DNA of 64,000 nucleotides from Emydura subglobosa (GCA_007922225.1 ML679961.1:76086652-76150651), one strand, 5' to 3'; positions 37,401 through 52,400 are shown, counted from the first letter of the stretch. Notes: generated by a model not told the origin, from the letters alone. Translations and numbers: made by a program.

Positions 37401-40400
37401 CAGGATTGGACCTAAAGTGACTCACTGTTTGACACTGGACAAGTTAACAACAGGGTGTGGAATAGATAATCCTGCTGCCAGGGCTTTATGCCAAACCCTT
37501 CAATTAGGTAGCTCAATTACTACAGCAAGGAAAAAAGTCCATATTTCATGAGATAATTTTGAATCGAGTTCAAGTGGCTTTACATTTGATGGCTAAAGAA
37601 AATTACCTTAGGATTACTGCTCCCAAAACCATTTTGATTGGAACAGAACTATATTTTAGAAGAGACCACTGCCCCAAAAATCTTTTATGATGGTGGAGAA
37701 GATAAATGGAATTTCAGTGGATTAGCTGCCATTAGAGGAAAGAAAATGGAGTAGATATTTAAATGGAAGGATTATGAAACAGATCACATGCATTTTCTTT
37801 AAACCTAATTTAAACCCTGACCACCTAATTAAACCTATGTTAATGGTGGGGGAGGGTATATTGAAAGCTCTAGAAAAACTATAGATGTCTGAATCTTACT
37901 TTTAAATTACTGTGTTGGATTCTGTACAATTTCTATAGAAAATGTTATAAACTACTGCATGTGCAAGATGACAAGGAAATAAAGTATTCAGCCATTTCCA
38001 CAAGGAACAATGAAACAAAAACTATGATCTCGCTTCATGAATGATTCAATGCTTACAATAAATTCAGAAAGACTGTTTACAAATAAAGCTATATATAACT
38101 CCAAATATCATAGAATATTTCAATCAAAAGTTCCTGCTTACAGTAGGGGCCTTTTCTGGTTGCAATCTAGCACAAATTTACAAAAGTAACGCACACAGAG
38201 TTTAAGCCACGATATCCTGCCCCAAATCTAAAATGCAATGTTATGTGGGCAGATGAACTGATGTAAACTGGGGCATCTCCACTGAAGTCAAATGGACCGT
38301 ATTATAAAACAGTTCACATTTTACATCTATATATGAATTAGTCTCTAATTTGAATGTTGATGGATGAATCAAGAAGGGAACATGTTAATCTAGTGTTAAT
38401 CTAGTTGTCTAGTGATTATTCAGAGTAAAGAAAGTTTGTTGGTTTCTCACAATGCAGATCATCAGGAGAACATTAAGTTGTTACAACTGAAAGCTGTTCC
38501 AACAAATTAAGGAGGACAGAATACTATTCAAAGTAGTATCATTTCGAGTTGGATCACAGGCACCCAGTCTTTATTTTCTTTAGCCTCTCTATTTGTAGTA
38601 AGTCCAATGTGTTTGAAAGTTTCCAGTGAAGGTCAGACAGTTCATAAAGTAAAGCAAACAAGCTTTGATGGGCTTGTCTTCCTGAGCTCACTGTGGGGCA
38701 AAAGGTTTGCTGCAGTTCTACTGAGGTAGCTCTTCCAGTGCACTAATGAATAAGATGTAAAGTGCTGAACACTCTACATAAAACCACAATGGCATCACAG
38801 CCGGCGAAGTGATTCTTTCTGCCCCAAATCCACTGAAACAGGTAGTTAGTAGCACTCTCTTTTGCCCTGGTAAACAGCCCTGTGTTTTGTGGAGTTGTTT
38901 ACAAACAGCATGCAATTCATCTGGGTGCAAAGAAAAATCGTATAAACATGAAGATGTGTAACTAAAACACTAAACCAGTAAGACTCTTTAGAGGGTATTA
39001 TTAGGGATTAAGGGTCACTTTAAGTAAGTAATGGGCCTGAGGCAAGAGGGGGGTCAGTGGTACATCAAAGTTTGCTTATTGTTCAGGTCTAATATCCTTT
39101 TAAAATTTAATTTAAGTGGTGTGTAGTGTGTTTTTCTGCCAAGCGGGTATCTTTACTTTTCAATGAATGATGTATATTTGTGGTTGAAAATCTGTGGTCA
39201 AACTGGTACCTTTTCTCGTATTCAGTGCCTCTTTTTAGCTATTAGACTGCCGTGCTGAGCTTGGTGTTTTGATCACTGTGAAGAAGTGCTGAGACAGTTC
39301 TCTTTAGGAAACTAACTTGATTCTATTACTTGTATTTCTGTGCACTGAAATTTATTTATTGCTCTATTTTGCTGTTTCTGCTTTCCCTAGGGCTTGATGC
39401 ATGATTAAGTTTCATTTCTTGTTTCCAGTGGTGAGGTTCTTTGATTTTATTCTCCAAAAATTGGATGCGAGTATTAACCAGATTACAGGTTAGATTCGCC
39501 TCCACCTTAACAGCCATTATGACTCTCTGCACTAGCTTATGTTAATGCATCTAGTTCAAGATAGCTTCACTCACTGGGAAGGGCAAGAAGTTTTTTCAAT
39601 GCGGCCCTGTCTTGAGAATTCTGCTGGAGGAGCACAGCTTTACAGTCAGGCGAAGGCTGGCAATCAGCACCAGTGGTGCCTACTGTGCTGCAGCAATATC
39701 ACTTTAGGCAGGCTTTGTGCTGTCAGAGGCCCTTTACCAGGATTGCCACCTTGGAAACTATCACTTTCCTTGGCTGAATCTGGTCCTACAACTTTTCAAG
39801 TCATGATGATGATAAACACAACCAGAAAGCTTTAAGACTAAATGCAAACGTATATATCATATGTAATAGCATGTCTATATCTTTAGTGTGATATAATGGA
39901 GGGTATAAATATTAAAACTGGGTCAACAACAGCTGAGAACATATGCACAACTGACCTAAATGACAGAAGAAAAACAATCAAACCATTCAGTTCAGAAAGC
40001 ACATGAGAAACTTCTTAGATTATCTATATACTTTCTTGTGTAAAACAAAGGTCAATATTCACACATCTCCAAAAATATCCTTGAAGAACAAAGGTCCATC
40101 TTCCTAAAACTACACACAATTCATTAAAAGAAAATACTATGATATACTAAAGGCAAATTTTTCTTTTGATGTAAAAGAAATGACATTCAGAATTTTAATC
40201 CTAATTCACTAACAGACTTCACTCCGCCTAATATTTACTTACATAAACTTTTACTTTGTGAAAGCTCTGGAACACATTTATTTTTTAAATTAAGAAGAGC
40301 TGAGCTTTGCTTCTGGGTTTATGAAGTTCATACTTCTGTGGGGGAGAAAAATGAGATTTCACAGAGATATGAAATGAATGGATGATAGTCCTCCCAGTCC

Positions 40401-43400
40401 AAAATTAGATTTACAAAGTGACAAAGATAAATTTGTGTGCCTAGATTATCTGAATTTTATACATTGATAAATTAAACTTTGTAAGTGATTACATGCGCCT
40501 TCCATCAACATTATTTACTAGAGTCATCAAAAGGAGAAGCAGTCAATTATTTTCCAATGATTTTAAAGCATTTTCCCCCTAAAAAATGAAAAGTAATAAA
40601 TGTGAGTATAATTCACGGAAGTGAGAGATTCAGATATAACTGATTTAAATTAAACAGAGGCCTATTCACTGAGTAAGAGAATAGACTTAAGTCCTCTGCA
40701 GGGATTCAAGGCAGACGTTAATGTAATGACATTTTATATATAAAAAAAAAAGATATTGCTAGTGCAGAAAAGGATCTTGCCCATCCTGAGCATTGCAGAT
40801 AAAATGTCATATTTTGGGGGGAGACTAAGGAAAATTTTCCAGAGCAGGTTGATTAAGAATTATGGCAAGTGTTTGCAGCTACTGAGGGGTTAACAATGTT
40901 AGAATAAATCCTTAAGAGATGGATTAGTGAGCAGAAGGCAGGTCAGAGGTGCATGGTAAATTCATTTATCACATGACTCCACAGTTTACCAGACTGGTAT
41001 CATCTTCATGTAGGTGATGTGCACTTTTTAAAATGAATAATTAATCAGAAGTAGTCCATTAAATATAACACAGTAAAGAATGTGATCAAATAATAAAGCA
41101 TTATGTCACAGAACGGAAGAGAAATTTGCTTTGCCTCAGGCTAAAGTTTCTACCTGGCTAAGCCAGAAGACAAAATTCTAAAATATTTTTTTTTAAATAA
41201 ATTTGATTTATTAAAGAGCAGTATGTCTTGGTTCATAATAAACCTACAGCCTCTCTAATATGACATTATGACCTACTGAGCTGTATATTTGGTTTGAGCA
41301 AGTTAGCCTGCAAACCTAAAGGCCTGATGGAAATAATTCAGGTATTTTTTTCACATTTCTACTAACAGCATTTGAAAATAGATTGATAGTATTATGGTGA
41401 TGTTCTCTCTTCAGATCATTTAAGTGGCTGTAATAACCAATACGCCTTATAATATCCTCAGCTCTGAATCTGAGGTCAACTAAAAACAACAGATATATTC
41501 ACAAACAACAATGCAACTGTTACATTAGGTTAAAGCCAGCAAATGTAATAGCTAGTTTTCTTCAAAGGCAATGAAAATCCCCAATCTACATAGTTCACCA
41601 AATATAAAGAATAAAACTTCACTTGGGCTCCAAGCTGATCCTGGAAAATAGAAGTTCTTAAAAAAAACCTCTTTGCATCTTGAATAGAGTTGAGGCAGCA
41701 TTCTCTAGTAGGCTATATTTAAAATCTCAGTATTCACCACCAAGACTAGCTTTTCAGGCCCCAATTCCGCAGAGTACTAATACGCATATTTAATAAAGGT
41801 GGTGGAAAAAGTTTCAATAGAACAGTTTTCCACCAGAGAATGCAGTTTAACTATATCTAAAATGTTTTGCAGGAATGTGTTAATTTAGATTAAATCTCTA
41901 ATGGAAACATTTTGAAAGTAGTCATTTAGATTATCTCCTTTTGTTTCACTTCAACTTTTAATTTATCATCTAGTTCTATATTTAATTTTATATTACATTA
42001 TAATTATATTATAATAGATAATTATGTTATAATGTTTCAACATTATCAAAATGAAACAATTAGTTTCCAAACTGAAGTTTTTCCAAATATCTGTTCAGTA
42101 AACAATTTTGAAATTTTGACTTTTCATCCACATTTGGAACTTTTTTCTCCAAAAAGTCAGAATTTTCTGCAAGACAGAAATTCTATTTTCTGACTAGCTC
42201 TGGTATTTATCTTGAAGCACATACATAAAATCACACTGAAGTCAAGGTAAGACGTCCCAATTCATGTTAAAACTATAAATTGCCTTGTCTTCATTATTAT
42301 TTTACCTCATGTTAATTACCATGTGCTAGCTAACGAGTTAAGAACACACCTTTTTTCCTAGTGAAGACAAAGCCACACAAAGTTTTTAGTCATACTGGAT
42401 TACCTTTCATTTCCCAGTAGCTTCAACACAATTAGGCTATTAAAACTCAGGTTTCTGGTAGCACATGTTGTGGGAAAAGGACATGTTTGTATTTTTAATG
42501 AGATATCCCCCAGCACCCTACACACAGATTTGTCATTTAGGAATTCAACGTATAATGAATCCATCCTCATATGCCAAGATTCTAATACTGCACATATTTA
42601 CTCAGAAATATGATGGTCAGAAAAATCTGCATGAATTCTAGAGATAGGACTAAAGGAAACAAAAACCTACTGTATAATTAGAAATCTTGTGTTAAACTGC
42701 AGTTGCGCGGGTGTGCTCGTACTGATTGGTTGAATAACATTTCAGTCTTCCAGTCTCCTAATAACCTGCCTGAATCCAGTAACCACAAGCAATCACAGAG
42801 TTTGTGTCTGATCTCCAGGGTGATGAAGCAAATGACAATTTTTTCCTTCTCTGTAATGCACTGAGAAAAGACTACATAACAACATAGACAGTTTTAATAA
42901 CTAATACAGCTGATGAAACCTGAAGTAGAATTAAGGATTGAAGATTATCCACTACCTGTGCTGAAGCATTTTGTCATTTTTTAGGCTGCACTCTCAATTC
43001 TGGAAGAGAGTATTTTTTTTCATAAATTCATGGCCTATGTGAAATGTATCTCCTATGAACAGAGTGGCAAAGGTTTTTCCCGAATGATTAGTGAATTCAG
43101 ATGCTAACCTGAGACATCACAAATGGGTCTGGTCTTCACAAGAAGGGTGCCCAAAACTTTCTGAAAATCAGGCCCTGTTAAAATGATATTGGACTCCCAA
43201 AAATAAAGTTCCAAATGGGTAGCCATGTTAGTCTGTATACAGCAAAAACAACGAGAGTCCTGTAGCACTTTAAAAACTAACAGTTTTAATTTCTGCAGGC
43301 ATAAGCTTTCGTGGGCTGTAACGTACTTCGTCAGAAAAATAAAGGTACCCAAAATTTCAAGTCACATTAGAACATCTTGACAAGCATGCTCATTTTCCTA

Positions 43401-46400
43401 GGAAGCCACTTTTAAAAACAACATGAACAAAATCAAACTTAAAACAAAAAATAAAATAAAATACACCACATTAACTTCTGCTTGATTTTGGATATGCACA
43501 CATACGTGGAATCACATCTCAATCACCACTAGCCTCCCCAGAAACTGACACAAAGTGTTAAGGAATCAGGACAGTGAGACCAGAAATGTCTTAATAAAAA
43601 CAATTTCTTTAAGAAAAACAAATTGTCACAGCACAGAGAAGGAAAGATTATTTGAATATCTAGTATGGAAACTCACTCTGTACCGACAGTGCGGGTGCAA
43701 CTAATTGTATAGCAGGGTCAAGATAGTCCAGTTAGTACTAGGTACTCTTTAGGTCAGTTTATTTTGAATAATAAATAACATTTACCAACCTTTCGCTAAT
43801 TCTTTCCTTAGTTTCAAGATAGCACCAAGGTCACAGTCAGCAGTAGCATATGCATGGGGTACAGTAGTTTTAGATTCTGTTAATCTCTTAGCAATAACTC
43901 TTCGAATGTTGCTGGCAGGAACTTCTGTGAACATACCCTGGAAGCAAATATTTTGCATACTAAATACAGGTAGAGAACACACACTCTTCTGCTGAAACAA
44001 GAGTAACGCAGTAATCCTTTTCAATTGGTAGCTTTTGTTCGCTTACAACAATCCTCAATTTCCAAAAAGCATTAAAATTTAGCTAGCATCAATATGCCTA
44101 CGACTAAATTTACATATTTGTAATTTTCTATTCTTGCTGAAAGATAGTAGAAAGAAAAATCCAATTCAGACCAGCAAAACAGGTAATATAGAACCCAAGA
44201 AATTAATGCAGTACAATATTTGTTTTTATCTTACTCCATAAAGCTGGAGTGTAACAAAATGAAGTCTGAAAAAAATCTGACTATTTGCTCCAGTGCACTG
44301 TGCCTGCCAGCTTTAAATCTGGATAAACAGGGATTCTAGGCACAGTACTATATATGTTGTGCAAGTACTTGATCTTTAGGAGACAAAGGAAATCAAGACA
44401 GGTGGCCCACATAGACGATACTGACAAGTAACAATCTTCTTTAAAGAAAATTTCACAGTCATATAAATTTGGAAAACAAAGTGTACCCAGTTTATATTAT
44501 TCTGAACATATTTCTTTCCTGTCACTGATAAGGAACAAGATAACTACAATTTACAGAGTATAGTGAATCTTATTGATCTAGCTAGTTATTACAAAAATAC
44601 TAGCCCTGATTCTCAGCTGGTGAAATCAGCTCTGCTCTTTTACACCAGCTTAGGGCCTGACCTGCAGAGTAAAGTTCTGTTGCACCTTTATTTGAGTAGA
44701 AGACTGTTAGTAGAAGCAATTTTGGGCTCTCGATTTGTCAGTTCCTTGAGTGGTTGTTTAAGACAGGTTTCACTGTACATCTCTCTCCTTTGTCATCAAC
44801 CTGTCTCTCCTGCCCAATTCATTCAGGCATGTCACAATTCAGCATTCGCAACCTTTTGATGAAACAGACCTATATTGCAAGCAATTTCTTGTAATGCCAA
44901 TGAAAATATCAAGCTGGGAGAATAGGTGGCTTTGACAAGAAATACTTTCCAACATTATACAGCATACACTTTGTGCTGAACACAAATCACAGGGTGCTTT
45001 GCCTTACAGCTGTATCAGAACACATTTTTTTTTGTCATGACAGAAAACAATATCTAGGCCTGGAATTCTATCTTTTTTAACCTTACCAAAAAATCTACAG
45101 TATTTTCTATGGTTCATCATAGAATACCAAATTTGTAACATTCCATTACGCTCATAAATTGTCAGCAGGCACCAGTCTTGAACCTGCAGCTGTTCTTCAA
45201 GATTGGCTCCAGAACCAGAATGGTCCAATTTCACAAATCCTGTCTGGAAGCATCCTGGCATGGTGGAAGTCCTTCCAAAATAATGGATCTTTCAATATTT
45301 CTGCCATTTCAGGGCAAATTCAGAGAGAGGCTCACAAGGTGTGGACATTTTTAAACACAAACATTAATTCTTACTCAGACCCAATCTTCTAACCCTTGCC
45401 TAATCCAACTCCATGCTCCTTATCTCTATTTTTAATCCATGCTTATAGAATTTTGCACTCCCATGCCTTTTATTATTCAGAGATTTCCAAGTGCTATACA
45501 TATAATCAGATACATGTAATATTTATTTTCTGGGTAAAGGAAAACTTCGACATTGAAGCCTTATGTAGACTAGGAGAAAAAAAGGGTGGGAGGGGGTCTC
45601 CCAATTGGGTTAGTTCAACTGAGGTAAAAATGGAGATCAACTGTGATCAGATAGATCACTTTAGCTCAACTACCTAATTTAACAACTTAAACACCCAGTT
45701 AGCACCAATTTAATATCTTTAGCTCAACTTTACCAGGTTGATACATAGCCATGTCATGCTAAAGGTGTCAAACTGCGTTTGCACTGATGTTAAAGTGGGG
45801 TTTTCAGTCCAGTTAAACTAGCACAATTGAGCTAATTCAGTTCACTTTTTCTGAGCATAGGTAAGAACAGAGATGTTAAGTGACATGCTTATGGTCACAG
45901 CAAGTCAGTTGCAGAGTTGGGAATAAAACCCAGGAGTTCTGAATCCACGCCCCTCTCTCCAACTAGACAGCACCGACTGAAATGAAGTTTAGCATATTTG
46001 TCTTCATGCTTTTTTAAAAAAAATTAAAATGAAAAGATATGGCATTATTTAGTTGTAACATAATGCAAGTTGCTGCTTTAACAGAAGTATTACCTGTGCA
46101 GCAGGATGACCCGATACAGAAATTGGTGGAACTGCAGGCCGTGGATAAAGAGAGGACACGGTTGCTGCTTGTGAAGCCAAAGGCACTACGGTAGCCTGGA
46201 GAGGGGCTGGAGAAACCATAGGTCTCAATTCAGCAGCTTTGCCCTTCTGTTTCTGCTGCAGAAGACTGAGTGCATCCCTGTTGATTGAACAGTAATATGA
46301 AAAATACTTACAAAGAACAAATTACAACAGCAGAGAAATAAGAAATGCTACAATTTCAAGAGTCAGCTCTAATAAGCAGCTTCCGGCTATTAAAATTCTG

Positions 46401-49400
46401 GATATTAAACTAGAAATTAAAATGCAATTACTTTTAATCAATAATAATTTGCAAAATAAAAACTCCTAGAAGAAACACCATAAAAGGTTTATAAATTATT
46501 CACCCCTGCCATGATAGGATTTAAATCTGCAGGAGTACAGGGCAGTTGAGAAATAGGAGTATCTTTATCATCATTAAAGGACAACAGTGGCTAAACTATA
46601 CTGTGTATTGTACTGTCAGTTCTTAAAATGAAGGAATCACAGGACCAGATGAAACGTGGGACACAGCAAATAAAAGCTGTTTTGTTTAGGTTACCATAGA
46701 TGATCACATACACATAATTGCATTAACTGTGTGCATTGAAAAATAAATCAGTCATAAACAAGGCTCAGAGAGATTGAGACTGTTAGTCACATTACATGAA
46801 TCATTTAAAAATAATAAATAGTCTGTATCACACAGTGACACACAAAGGTGGGCCTAGTTAGATAAAGTCCACATTTTTTTGATCCAAATGAATTGTTTTC
46901 AGTGCCGTACTATTAAAACTGAACCAAACGGTAACCACTTCCACTGAATGGTGATAAAAATGTGGCACTTAAGGAATTAAGAGTTAAGGCTCTAATCCAG
47001 TAGAGCACTGTCAGTGAGCCTACTCACGTGCTTAAAGTTAAATACACTTAGAAATTTTCTACTGGATCTTGGACTAAAGGCCCAGTCCAGCATACTCTTA
47101 GGTCTTTTCTACACTAGGAGGATTTTTCCATTGTAGTTATACGGGTATAGTTAAACCAGCAAAATGCTCCTAGTATGGACACAGTTATATAAGTGTTAAA
47201 GTACTTATGCTGGTATAATGTATACCAGTTCTGGGAATTGCGTAATTGCACCTGCACTAAGCTCATACCAGTCTAGCTACATTGGTATTAAAAAAAACCA
47301 AAATCTTACACCCCCAAAAAACACGTCTTTACCATTATAGCTTTGAGAGCAGACCAGGTCTAACTCACAGAAGGAGCCCCTTTGAATTAACTAGACTGCT
47401 TGTGTGCAAGACCTACTTGCATAAAATTGATCTACAATTAAATTGTTGTAATCAGGACAGCCCTATAGAATCTCAATACTTAAGTTTATAATGTAATACC
47501 CCATTGCTGAGAAATTAATGAAATATAATAGCTATTATTTTTATATGGTCTATAAAATATGTACTGGTCTTTGCTGGTTAACTCTGACACTATTTCAACA
47601 ATTGTGTTAACATCCTCAATGACATTAGTGAACAAAGATGCTTTGGTACACAGACAGTATTGGAATTAAACTGTTATAGGACTGTAACAATCAACCAGAA
47701 ATATTATTTGCTGAAGTACCAAAGCACAACAGGTTGAGATAAGGATGCAGTTTCACTTTTAATAAGAAATTTACTTATTTTTGCAAATTTAAGTCATACC
47801 TTGAGTTTCTTTTAAAATCAAGCATTTGTTATTTAATACAGATGTTGTATTGGAAGAAAAAATTTTATGGAATAAAATGATATTTAAAGAAAAAACTAGA
47901 TATTTTAACTGAGAAAATGGTCACAAATAAGACAAAGATTTAGAAAATTATTTCTGCTTTTTAACATGGCAGTAACAAGTGTTTAATTAAAACCATCTGA
48001 TTACTGTACCATGTACATGATGCATGGAAGTCATTTGATTTCCTTACATTTTAAGTGTACATAAATATAAAACTATTAGTGAAACAGATCTTTATTTTTA
48101 AAATTAGAAGATTAATTTAGAAGTCTTTAAATCCTTCAAGTGCAGCACATTACATTTCTTATTACAGAATCTGTGCAATTCAACTGATTAATAAAAAGAC
48201 ACCATAGAATCCCAACACTACCAATTTATGAAAGTCACAGGATACAACCAAAACAGTTTTAAGATGGGGGCCTGAAAATAAAGCTGGCCGGGGATGCCAG
48301 GCATCTCTCATCAAACAACAATACTGAAAAAGATTGGCAGCAACACTGCTTTGAACTGCTCTTCTAAAACCCATTAACACAGCATGGGAGGAGGGGAATG
48401 AATCTTAAGTAAACCCATTGTCAAAACAACACAAATACATTGGTAAGCAGACATTTTCCTTCCCATCACACGTATTAAAGTAATTGAATATTCTTTGTCA
48501 AAATTGTTACTACATGGAGTCTGCTCACACTGGCAACTCAGTGTTACACTTCACTACACCACTATAATAAGATGGCCCAATACTGAGAAATGTGCAGCCT
48601 TTTAACTAATACGTTCAATGTCTCCATGCAAAGTACTTTAGGAAGTTCTCTGTGTAACTTGGACACCTTTCTCTCAAATGCAATTGCCTACTTGTTATAT
48701 ATTTTGCAGTTGAAGCTAACAGATTGGAACAGAATATTCTAAACAACAGTATTTAGAGGGCCCAATTCCGCAAACCTTAATAACTTAACAAAACCTTGCA
48801 GTTCGTGGTGCCCATTGGGAAGTGCAATGGCATCTCTGCGGTTGTTCCTCAGCCACCTCAGTTCTTTTCCCCTGAGTATCAGAGAACAAGGAAGGACAGA
48901 AAACTCTCAAGCTATGTCTGCACTTAAATCACTATAGTGGCACAGCTGCAACTGCACTGCTGTAGCACTTTCACGTAGTCACTCACTAAAGCAACGGGAA
49001 GGGTTCTCTTGTTGCTGTGGTTAATCCACCGCCCTGAGAGGTGGCTGCTAGGTTGACAGAATAATTCTTCCATCAACTTAGCACTGTCTACAGAGGGAGG
49101 TTAGGTCTATTTAACAACGTCACTCAGGGGTATGAAGTTCCAGAGGGGTAGCCGTGTTAGTCTGTATACAGCAAAAACAATGAGAGTCCTGTAGCACCTT
49201 AAAGACTAACAAATTTCTGCGGGCATAAGCTTTCGTGGGCTGCAACCCACTTCGTCAGATGCAGGGGTATGAATTTTTCGACATAACTTTTTAGTGTAGA
49301 CCTGGCCTCAGAAAGAAAGATGGTCAAAGAGTGTTAATATATGAAGAGAGAGACACTCTGCAAAGAGAAACACTTTCTGTGCTCTATCTTTTTTTAGAAA

Positions 49401-52400
49401 GATATACAAAAATTGCAGTTCGACATGTTGTAGTCAGTGTGGGATCTCACTGTAAGTACGTATGTGCCTCATGCATACAAGATCGGAATTCTGTGCCCAG
49501 CCATTTGGCGGGGCCATACATACACCCTGTGCCTCTTTGTGCTCCTGGGACAGCGGCAAACCTCCCTCACTTCCCTCATGACTCAACATCTGCAATAGCT
49601 AAGGACTCCAAAGGGCAGGGATGGAGAGTGGATTGCAGGATCTGCACAAACTACAAATTCTCAAAGTCACCACTCTCTGTGTATGAGTCAGTGTGGATTC
49701 CAGTGCAGGCAAATGGCAAGTAGCATTCTCGCTGCACAGTGGGATGAGGAGTTTCAGCAGCATCAGCTGAACACATATTGCAGTGAAGCTCTCCCAGACT
49801 GCAGCATGCTGACATCTGCAGCAACAATGGACAATGCTATTCAAAAGGTTCCAGTCTCAGACATATGAGGTGCATATGCAATCACCATGGGATCCACGCT
49901 GGCATACACTTGAAGAAGAAGACCGTTTCTCTCTGCCTTTTGTTTACTTTGGTGGCTTTCTCTAAATTTTATTTTATCCTTAAAAGCAGAAATCACACCT
50001 GCAATTTGGCGTGAAAAAACAAGTTTGTACTTTTACGGGACAACCTAGGATACAGAGCAAACAGAGCGTCCCAGTATAAAAAGTGAGGGTCTGGTCTGGT
50101 GCACACTGAAGTTAATTGGGGTCCTTCTATTGACTTCAATGGGCTTTGGATTTAGGCACTGATTGTGTAAAGCTGCACCACTCTTTAGTCTGATGCAGCC
50201 TGTTCCATGGAGTGGTGCTCTGCTGGGCCTGAGCTGGGTCACCATCTTTTCCCCGATTCATCTGGGCACACATGGGGAACAATAGTTAAATTGCCCTGAC
50301 AAAAGGCAACTGTAACTGGCCATTGTGTGTAACTCCTTTTGGTCTCCCCTCTTTCCTAAAATCTCTTGCTAAACCAAGGAGTTAAACTAGACAACTTAAG
50401 AGTCCAGAAAGTGTAAAAGTTCCTTGATTGCGTTTTCCAGTGTGTTGCACTCATTGATCATTTACTGCAATATCTTCTCTATTAAGCAAACCAACCACAT
50501 ATCAGCATAAACCTAACGTTGTACCACTTACAAAGTTACATATTGATAGTTAAGGTGAAAAACAAAAAAAGCAGTTAATTATTTGACTTTTCACATTATG
50601 AAGCAAGGCCTTTTTAAATCCAATACAATAAAGCCATAAAACTTGAACATCTTAAATATTGTCATATAATAAGCCCTAATTACCGTGTAGAGAAAGATTT
50701 TATAAATAGCAGACTGCTCTAACTAAAAGATTATAAGGGGTTTGTATTCCAAAAGGTATTTTATTCACACAGATACAGAGATTGAGGCTGAAGTAGTTTT
50801 TCCACTATACACTTTGATTTTCATGCTATAAAATACTACTGTAAACCATTCCATACTGCAGCTGGAGTCTCTGTTTTGCAAGATTTTGGACACATTTACA
50901 GCACTACATAAATGTTAATAACAACAGTAAATAATGATAGACTGATACATGCATATTGTGTTTAATGTACTAAAAATAACTTCTAGTGTGTATCTTCCTT
51001 TAGAAGTCACAGCTTCAATAAAATGAAATAGGTTTCCCAGTGGCTTTCATGGAAAATGTGCAGCCACTGATCATGGGCAGCTTGTAAATTGAGTTACACA
51101 TTGTGCATTGCTATTTAGTAAAAAATAAAAATTGTGATACAGGATGTAAGTCCTTTTAAAATTCTGAGATTTACACTGAAATGCAAATTTTAAGGATAAA
51201 AAAGTTATAAACACTTCATACTTTTAGGATGTCCTTTATCATAGGCCTCAAAGCATTTTACAATACAAACAGTAATTAATCTACATAGAACTGTAAATAA
51301 AATCCTCACTTTATAGATGGGGAAACCGATACACAGAGACACAAAGTGACAGCAAGTCAGTGACATAAGTGGAAACTGAAGCTAGCACTCCACATGTATG
51401 AAATGCTACCATGTGGGTTCAGTTCCCACTTCAGGTAATATTTGTTTCTAGTTTTTACGTTATTTGCAATATCCAAAGGGAGAGTATCTTCTGAATTTTT
51501 ACACAGCAGGGAGTATTGGAGATAGGCAAGGGTCTCTTCCAATGCCACTGGACAGGAAGGTATTTGGGTTGCATTTTGAGAGGGATGAGGAGAGGAAGCC
51601 ATAGTTGAAATGAAGAGGCTTAGTACTGCGGTAACAATACTTCTGAGCTGCTAACTTGAAATGGTTACTATTATTGTCACAATTTTAAGATAAAAAATAT
51701 GCTAAAATGTCTAAATACGTTTGATAAACGCTAGAGAGAAAGTACATTATATTCAACTGCAAGACAGACACTTACAGCACACAAACATTATTAGTGTGTC
51801 AGCTGGTTCAGAAATTATAACATAAAATTTAGTTGTGTTGAAAGTTGTATACTTCCTACTGCCATCTTCAGTTTCAAATAGAAACAAGCTGTAGATAAAT
51901 TACTACAGCCAAATACATTCAAAGAACTAAGGCCAAGGTTGAGTGGTTTAATCTACTAGGCTGTCTTCTCTAAATGCAAGAACTCAAACCTGATGACCCA
52001 TATCTCAAGTGTTTGGAATTATCAAGTTAGTCCCAATTTGACAGTTATCTGTATCACTAAACCATGCAATCTGTCCCTTTCAGAGAGATTTCAGGATTGG
52101 AACAATACAGTGTGACATGTTACGACTGATACACTGACAGGAGATGAAAAATGTGGACAAATTACAGTGTGCAGAAATAAGAGAAAATGCAGGCAGGCAG
52201 TCAAAAGTATTAATTTCTTTTCCTAATTAAAAAAAAAAAAAAAAGAAATACTATAAATTAAGAACAACAAACTAGAAGAACTGAAGTAGATGATGCATTT
52301 GCTAAGCTGATTAACACAAGGACAACTGAAATATGGAGCCATCTCCTCTTTTCCTCCTTTTTTCCCTTTTGGACCATTTAAAAAAAAGTTACCTGAGGGT

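Larger units (their letters stand above)
29451..43789 (-). other. PDHX intron 7, the longest
   Basis: 14339 bp. Contains a hAT-like MITE with a GC-rich core (34074-34712), a tRNA-type SINE (35310-35520), palindromic repeats (about 30970-31115, 31505-31600, 32700-32806, 36598-36742), a LINE reverse transcriptase remnant (36785-37245), a CA microsatellite and a short retroposed element (43209-43334). Stretches 37300-43100 hold no recognisable feature. Confidence 0.7.

Noticed and set aside
49137..49261. Reading the element as a tRNA-derived SINE or a hAT MITE
   Set aside because: No convincing tRNA A and B boxes, no terminal inverted repeats, and a 12-bp duplication is too long for hAT.
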